From assembly GCA_003988855.1 (NCBI GenBank), contig QYAI01000126.1:18935-82934 (forward strand): 64,000 nucleotides of DNA, in the 5' to 3' direction. The stretch is from Arachnopeziza araneosa. Its lineage: Eukaryota; Ascomycota; Leotiomycetes; Helotiales; Arachnopezizaceae. The first letter of the stretch is position 1. Each line of letters begins with the position of its first letter. Below are positions 59,236 to 64,000 of this stretch, one piece after another. The position numbers and the translations under genes were made by a program. Below the pieces are notes generated by a model. The model ran no database searches. It was not told where the DNA came from and was given only the letters and a program-made list of their open reading frames with translations.

Positions 59236-60281
59236 TCAGCAAGCCGAATTGGTCTGGGTAAGAAGACCAAGTCTCCACGGCAGGGCATTGTAAGTCACAT
59301 TCGCACTTGGATCCACGCCCTGATAAAGATATCTCAAGTTATAAGGACTTATCGTCAACGTCTGATCCACGAGCGTCCTCACCACCTCACCATGGCTGAT
59401 ACTCTCCGTCCAGGGAGTTCCGTTGAACAAGACATTTATCGATCTTGCAAACGGATTTGTTTCCGTATCTGCGAGACCAGTCCATGGTCCAGCAATACTG
59501 CTCGCTTTCTAGCAACGGAAATACCGATTGCCATCATCGCCGATGGCTTCCACAATGAGGAGATATGTGCCGTTGCCAACATTGTATACATTTGATGCCT
59601 CGTAAAGAGCATATTTATTGGTAGTATCGGATAAAGCAATAATTGGCTCACTCATGCCAGAAGGGAAACTGGCAAGCGAAGTTTGTGAACGGTAGAGATG
59701 TCCATTGTCGTCGGAAGAGAAGAGGTGGCAATTTGAAGCGTCGCAAATCACCCACATATCAACTCAGTACCCTTGGCCAATGTCCGCAGTGATGATATCC
59801 GGTGTTCCGTTATAAAAGTCCGTGGGAGCACTCCATCCAGATGGATCGCTGAGATTTTTGTTGGTAGAATAAGCCGAGTTGCCGTCTTGGTAGATAAGAT
59901 ATCAGAGAGATTGAGGTTCGAAGTAGAAGATCTCAGGAGCGGCACGATAGCCTGTTCCGATTGCGGTTTGATCAAGGTGGTAGAAAGTAGAGTTGTTCGC
60001 CTCAGAGAATTCACGGAAGGAAAGATAGACAAGGCTGTATCCCGCCTCTTGGGCTGTACTGGCAAAGACGTGATATTTTCCTTCGTAATAGATGACAGAG
60101 GGGTCTTTGATTCCCGTTATGGTACGATTGTCGTTCTTAGGGTAGATGAGAATATCGCTTGAGTTCTATTGGAAACTGGTTGGTAGATGGGCTGAACCAT
60201 TGCTGCGAATTGATAATCCATGAACTACCACATTGTCTATAGTTAAAGTATAAATCAAAGCGAGTATCAAGACCGAAACAT
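59236..60281 (-). pseudogene. GH62 alpha-L-arabinofuranosidase pseudogene with Trp-to-stop changes
   Basis: GH62 enzymes remove arabinose from arabinoxylan. Nearly the whole catalytic domain can be read on the minus strand in one frame: GIKDPSVIYYEGKYHVFAST, GYRAAPEIFYFEP, DMWVICDASNCHLFSSDDNG, ASNVYNVGNGTYLL, SISHGEVVRTLVDQTL and the typical end LGLLTQTNSAC. Four in-frame stops interrupt it, at 60166-60168 (TAG), 59902-59904 (TGA), 59764-59766 (TGA) and 59509-59511 (TAG). At least three fall where GH62 relatives carry Trp, so each looks like one G-to-A change. The signal peptide region is also out of frame with the nearest ATG (60281). A TATAAA on the minus strand near 60363 is still present. 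The gene seems to have died recently by point changes, not by deletion. Confidence 0.87.
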
Positions 60282-60909
60282 CTTCTTCTTAGTTGATAAA
60301 CTTTGCCAGACATAAATTTCCCTACAATTGCCGGAAATAAAATTTCAATCTTGCAGCACTGGGTTTATAAATATTTATCTTCAGCTTGCTACAGAGATCG
60401 GTTCAGGGTTTAAACCTTAAACTTTCAGAGACCTTGAAGGCAACCTCGGTAGCCTGAACAAGAATTTATGTCAACGTGACTCGCAAGACGGGACTAGGAA
60501 CAGATGCAATGTAGCCAAGTTTGAATACGCGTCTATCGCCGTCTTATGTTTCCTCGGTCGCAACATTTTCCCATCCGGAGATCCTAGTTGAGGCGTCCAC
60601 CAGATGCAATGGTAGGTTAACCGGAGTATTTTGGATTAAGGAACATTCTACCGGGTTGAACCAAGTAGATTCCAAAGAGAAGCGTTTGGGGTTATTTACC
60701 TCTTGCAAAACCTCAACTAAATCGCCACAAAGAACAACAAAGTGCAGAACCAAAAACTAGGTTCCAAACCAAAATCCGGCCTTGATCAGTGCTTCACCTT
60801 CGGATAATGCTAAAATAAGTCCGTGAACCCCCCATTTGGATCACCCCCCTATTTAGATCACCCAAAAATAAGCGAACCTATACTACTAAATTAATTATAA
60901 TTAAATAAC
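60282..60909. other. Intergenic region left of the solo LTR
   Basis: No gene seen. Between about 60816 and 60870 there is an unusual sequence with two gatcaccc strings after tccgtgaacccc, which may be a DNA-transposon end (see findings). Confidence 0.45.
60363..60368 (-). promoter_or_regulatory. TATA box of the GH62 pseudogene
   Basis: The minus strand reads TATAAA about 80 bp upstream of the former start region. Confidence 0.35.
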
Positions 60910-61126
60910 TGTGACGGCAAAGCTTCGAGTTTCTAGGTCACGAGGTTCAAGAGCAGGGTCGGAACCGATTCGGACTAGGGGCAGAGCCCCTTATTTGTAC
61001 ATAGACTCCTCTCTTTCTTTTCTCTTCATATTCTACTTTTCTTCGTAGCTAGCCTATAGGAAAGTATAACTAAGAACGCACTCCCATATGCCTTTTCTTA
61101 CCTTTATTTCGTCCTGTGCCGTTACA
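60910..61126. mobile_element. Solo LTR (217 bp) with 5-bp target-site duplication ATAAC
   Basis: The element begins TGTGACGGCA and ends TGCCGTTACA, i.e. TG..CA ends with a 10-bp inverted terminal match (one mismatch). It is flanked on both sides by ATAAC (60905-60909 and 61127-61131), the 5-bp duplication expected for an LTR retrotransposon. No internal coding part is present, so it is a solo LTR left by recombination. Orientation is uncertain. Confidence 0.85.
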
Positions 61127-61216
61127 ATAACTACTTAATTTTAATACAATTTATTGTAAAGTTAGAAAGACTAGCTATATCTTTGTTTTTTATAATTGTC
61201 ATGGGTTAGACCCGGT

Positions 61217-61512
61217 TGTCAGGACCTAGGCAGGAACTGAGGTAGCACCTGAAGCTGACTCCTTTGATGGAAGGAATAAGATCAGCAGAGTGATCTTTAG
61301 AACTATCGACAAGACTATCGATAGAACTATTGATTGACTATTGACAGAGACTATTGAAAGAAGACCGTACGATAGAAACTGTGTTAGCTGTTCCTCTCGT
61401 ACAAAGAGTATATGTAGAAAGCTTCGAACACTTGTTGCTCTTCAGCTTTACCTTCTTGAAATAACAGATTCATCATTCACGTGTTCTGACCGTGCAATCG
61501 TGAACCCTTACA
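61217..61512 (-). mobile_element. LTR-like repeat, copy 1 (minus orientation)
   Basis: Read on the minus strand it starts TGTAAGGGTTCACGATTGC at 61512 and could end CTGACA at 61217, giving TG..CA ends over 296 bp. Its first ~98 bp match the plus-strand repeat beginning at 63903 with about four differences. Flanking 5-mers do not match, so the element is either not a clean solo insertion or has a different left end. Confidence 0.6.
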
Positions 61513-61575
61513 CACAGACTTTGGAATGCTTTAAGTTAAAGTACCTATCATTTTTTCGGCACGCAGGGATACACG

Positions 61576-62547
61576 TTAATAGTCATCCTCCGCCATTCCC
61601 AACACAAGGTCAACTGCAAAGTCCCCTACTTCTCGAATAAGCTCTTGAAATGGCCGTTTGTGAACAAGTTCTTTTCTATGCAAGCATGTTGTCTTCACGA
61701 CTGCTTTCCTCAGTTCTGATGAAGTAGATTCTGTCGAGCTTGAATATACCTCGCGAATACAATCAACCAAGGTATCACTTATCCAATGCTGTTGTAACTG
61801 CAGCTCAAGCTTTGTACACGAGAGGCGTTTCAAATCCTCCATCAGAAACATGTCCGCGAGCGCGTAGACTCGAGGATGTTTAAGTAGTTCAAAATCGTCA
61901 CCTCTCCCTCTTAGTATTGTCACCTCTCAGTACGGGAGAATTGGAACGCATACCTTCCACGTGAAGTGATTCGGATGCTTCATCAGCGTAATCGCCAGTG
62001 TACATGAAATGAAGCACTCGCCAGAGTGCATGTGGGCTATCTTTCTCGAATGTAAACTCACACGTAACACCTTCCTTAAATCCGCTTTGCAATGCTTTGT
62101 CGAAATATGTACTGCACGTGCCTAGGACGAGCCGGTGTGCTGGAAAGGGCGTCTTTCGTTCTCCGAGATACAGGGTAACGTCCGAATACTTCTTATTGCT
62201 AAATAAGCTATAATAGGATATAAGTTGTGACCTCAGATTATAGTCTAGCCTTACCTGCTATACGCTTTGCCAGAGCTAGCATCTTGCCACGACATCACGG
62301 TTGGAGTCATCGTTTCGGCGTCTGGGGGCACAGAAGAGACGAGGTTGCTGGCCGAAGGCTGGGCAACGTTGAAGATTGCGCTGCTCTGCGCTCCTCTTTG
62401 AAATAATTGGTGAAATGCTTGTCGTAACTGATTTCTTTGATTTCTTTCCCGATCCCTTGCTGATTGCTCGCGACGTCGGTGTAGCTCTCGATCGCGTTGC
62501 GATTGCTGCCGACGACGGCTCTGTTCAAGAGAATTTCGGTTACTCAT
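61576..62547 (-). CDS. BTB/POZ domain protein
   Basis: This 290-aa protein carries one BTB/POZ domain, a dimerisation and Cullin3-adaptor fold. Exons are 62547-62255, 62207-61954 and 61901-61576; introns are 47 and 52 bp. The N-terminal ~60 residues are rich in Arg, Gln and Glu and probably helical (RRRQQSQRDRELHRRREQ). The BTB core reads YSDVTLYLGE, FPAHRLVLGTCSTYFDKAL, and WRVLHFMYTGDY. The C-terminal part (YALADMFLMEDLKRLS) is the BACK-like helical extension. Such short fungal BTB proteins form large, variable families, and the function is unknown. The gene ends 63 bp from one LTR-like repeat and lies between two inverted copies. Confidence 0.8.
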
Positions 62548-62909
62548 TCATTGTTTGTTGCTACCATGATGTTGTAGAAAAAGAATAGAGGCACATCAGT
62601 CATTATTACCACGAGGAAGATAACTCAAATTCTGCCTTTGGAGTCCGGACAGGAGCCTTGCCGATTTAGCCGCAGCGCTTACTGGGTAACCCTATTTGGG
62701 TCTAGCGCAAAACGAGCAACCTCAACGCTTCAGGAGAAGGCACGCTCATCAGTATCCGACCCTTAAGCACTCTGAACTGGCGGTGCGGAGCCGTATTTGA
62801 ATCCCCAATTCGTCTCATGGATTGCAGCATACATGTGACTTGTGGAACTTTCCTGGAAGAACACCTAATAGCAGAAAGCTTCTAGGTATCATGATGACCG
62901 GGAGCAAGC

Positions 62910-63045
62910 TCTATTAGGAGAGATCTCTTGGAAGATCACGGCTCTGAGGAGAGCATAGCTCCTATGAGAGATTTCTTAGGAGCCGTACTCTCTTAGGTGA
63001 TTTCTCATAGGACCTGTGATCTCAAGAAATTTCTCTTAAGACAAA
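62910..63045. repeat. TAGGAG/CTCCTA-rich palindromic segment, left block
   Basis: Short motifs such as attaggag, cctatgag, cttaggag and cataggac follow one another every 10-30 bp, on both strands. Confidence 0.6.
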
Positions 63046-63074
63046 GCGCGATTCCGGTGTTGAAACTAGGAGCA

Positions 63075-63260
63075 GATGCGCCAGCGTCAGAGAGCCGAAT
63101 TCTGCTCTACGCCCAACGCCAGCGAAACGGATGCGCCAACGTCAGGGAGCCATTTCTGCTCTCTTCAACGCCGGCCTCCTTAAACGTCATCGCGTAGATG
63201 CGCTAGCGCTAGAGAGCTATTTCTGCTTTTTTCAACGCCAGCGTTCATCAAGCGCCAGCG
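63075..63260. repeat. Three imperfect tandem repeats of about 55-67 bp
   Basis: Units start at 63075, 63130 and 63197. Each begins gatgcgc.agcg and continues with agagagc.atttctgct and a following tcaacgcc. Copies are diverged by point changes and length differences. Confidence 0.75.
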
Positions 63261-63639
63261 ATAAGCTTAAGTTACCTAAGTCTATTTTCAATTCCGGAGA
63301 GAAGGAATTGATGGGTCAGGTCATCTTCCTTCAGTCACAGGAAGGAATCGGGACGATATGAACCCACAATCTCTTACCTGCCCAGGCCGGCCCGCTGATC
63401 TTAGGCAGGTGTGCACACAGCACTTGGTTTCTGCACAGCACACTTGGTTTCTATAGATTATTTGGTTTAGTAACGTCCATCCCTGGACCCGCGTGGCGAC
63501 CTTGCATGAATTTACATGCTACAGCAGCTACAAGGTTAATTACGATTTAGATAGTACAAGTTGCGAACTGAGAAATGAGACAGTCATAGAACAGAAGTTT
63601 TGAAAACTGAAGTTTGAGATCATGGGGCCTTGCTCGCTG

Positions 63640-63895
63640 GCAATGTAACTAGGAGTTGTCTCGCAGGAGCTATAAACTTTAGGAGCGTTCTCCTAAAAGA
63701 CCTACCCTTATAGGAGTTATGTCCTGGTCGCAATATTAACCTAGGAGCCATGATTTCCTCAGAGCATTCTCCTCACCGTTTTACTCACATAGGAGCCTTC
63801 TACTGGGAGTTTTCGTAAGAGAACGTTCTCCTAGGACTGTGTTCCCAGAAGATTCCTCCTCGCCCTTCTGTTCTCCTAGGAGCGTCCTCCTGGAA
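63640..63895. repeat. TAGGAG/CTCCTA-rich palindromic segment, right block
   Basis: At least seven TAGGA(G) or TCCTA copies occur, several as near-palindromes such as taggagcgttctccta and cctaggag. Confidence 0.65.
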
Positions 63896-63902
63896 TGCCT
63901 AC

Positions 63903-64000
63903 TGTAAGGGTTCACGATTGCACGGTCAGAACACGTGAATGATGAATCTGTATTTCAAGAAGGTAAAGCTGAAGAGCACCAAGTGCTTGAAGCTTTCTAT
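63903..64000 (+). mobile_element. LTR-like repeat, copy 2 (plus orientation), cut by window edge
   Basis: The segment starts TGTAAGGGTTCACGATTGC and matches the reverse complement of 61415-61512 over about 98 bp with about four differences. It continues beyond the window. Together the two copies form an inverted pair with their 5' ends facing the BTB gene. Confidence 0.75.

Larger units (their letters stand above)
62548..63902. other. Repeat-rich, palindrome-rich non-coding region
   Basis: This 1.35 kb contains three tandem imperfect repeats and many copies of TAGGAG/CTCCTA (see separate entries and findings). No gene is seen. Confidence 0.6.

Noticed and set aside
63340..63415. tRNA/SINE-like string around gggacgatatgaaccc
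   Set aside because: A loose B-box resemblance on the minus strand only. No foldable cloverleaf could be drawn by eye.

Overview
The window looks like a piece of a nuclear chromosome from a filamentous ascomycete, probably Leotiomycetes-like (the class is inference). Genes sit on both strands. Most are split by 40-60 bp introns with GT..AG ends and CTAAC/CTGAC-type branch sites. The content is typical of plant-associated moulds: a hydrophobin, a P450, secreted glycosidases, a sugar transporter and an ABCC pump. I found no bacterial-style operons, CRISPR arrays or rRNA. Exon coordinates below were read by hand: each intron was placed so that the frame joins and the family motif is restored.

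Left part (1-29.4 kb). The window opens inside a zinc-type alcohol dehydrogenase (+). It is followed by a Ser/Thr-rich secreted membrane protein (-) with a hidden Gly-rich last exon, a six-exon NmrA-like protein (+), a glyoxalase-fold protein (+) and a full-length ABCC transporter (-). Next come the histone chaperone subunit CAF-1 B/Cac2 (+), mitochondrial succinate-semialdehyde dehydrogenase (+), a GH79 beta-glucuronidase-like enzyme (-) and a small secreted protein (-). A gene-poor stretch of almost 4 kb leads to an MFS sugar transporter (+).

Middle part (29.4-46 kb). A microsatellite-rich spacer is followed by a histidine phosphatase (-), a secreted GH92 alpha-mannosidase (-), a family III CoA-transferase (-), a hydrophobin (-), a P450 (+) and a SAM methyltransferase (-). 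The P450 and methyltransferase could serve a small specialised-metabolite pathway, but there is no core synthase here.

Right part (46-64 kb). The housekeeping pair RPS11/uS17 (-) and the kinetochore scaffold Spc7/KNL1 (+) share a 305 bp promoter. They are followed by a secreted paralogue of the histidine phosphatase (+) and by argininosuccinate synthase (-), which has 12 exons, several of only 8-26 nt. From about 56.8 kb onwards the DNA is degraded and repeat-rich. It holds a glycosidase-like C-terminal remnant, a remnant resembling the C-terminal half of a fungal transcription factor, and a GH62 arabinofuranosidase pseudogene with Trp-to-stop changes. A solo LTR has a perfect target-site duplication. 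A BTB-domain gene lies between two inverted copies of another LTR-like repeat, next to palindrome-rich and tandem-repeat DNA.

The best candidates for a second look are the microexon cluster in argininosuccinate synthase, the GH62 pseudogene, the TAGGAG/CTCCTA-rich repeat region and the inverted LTR pair around the BTB gene. I do not see a clear wholly new biological system.
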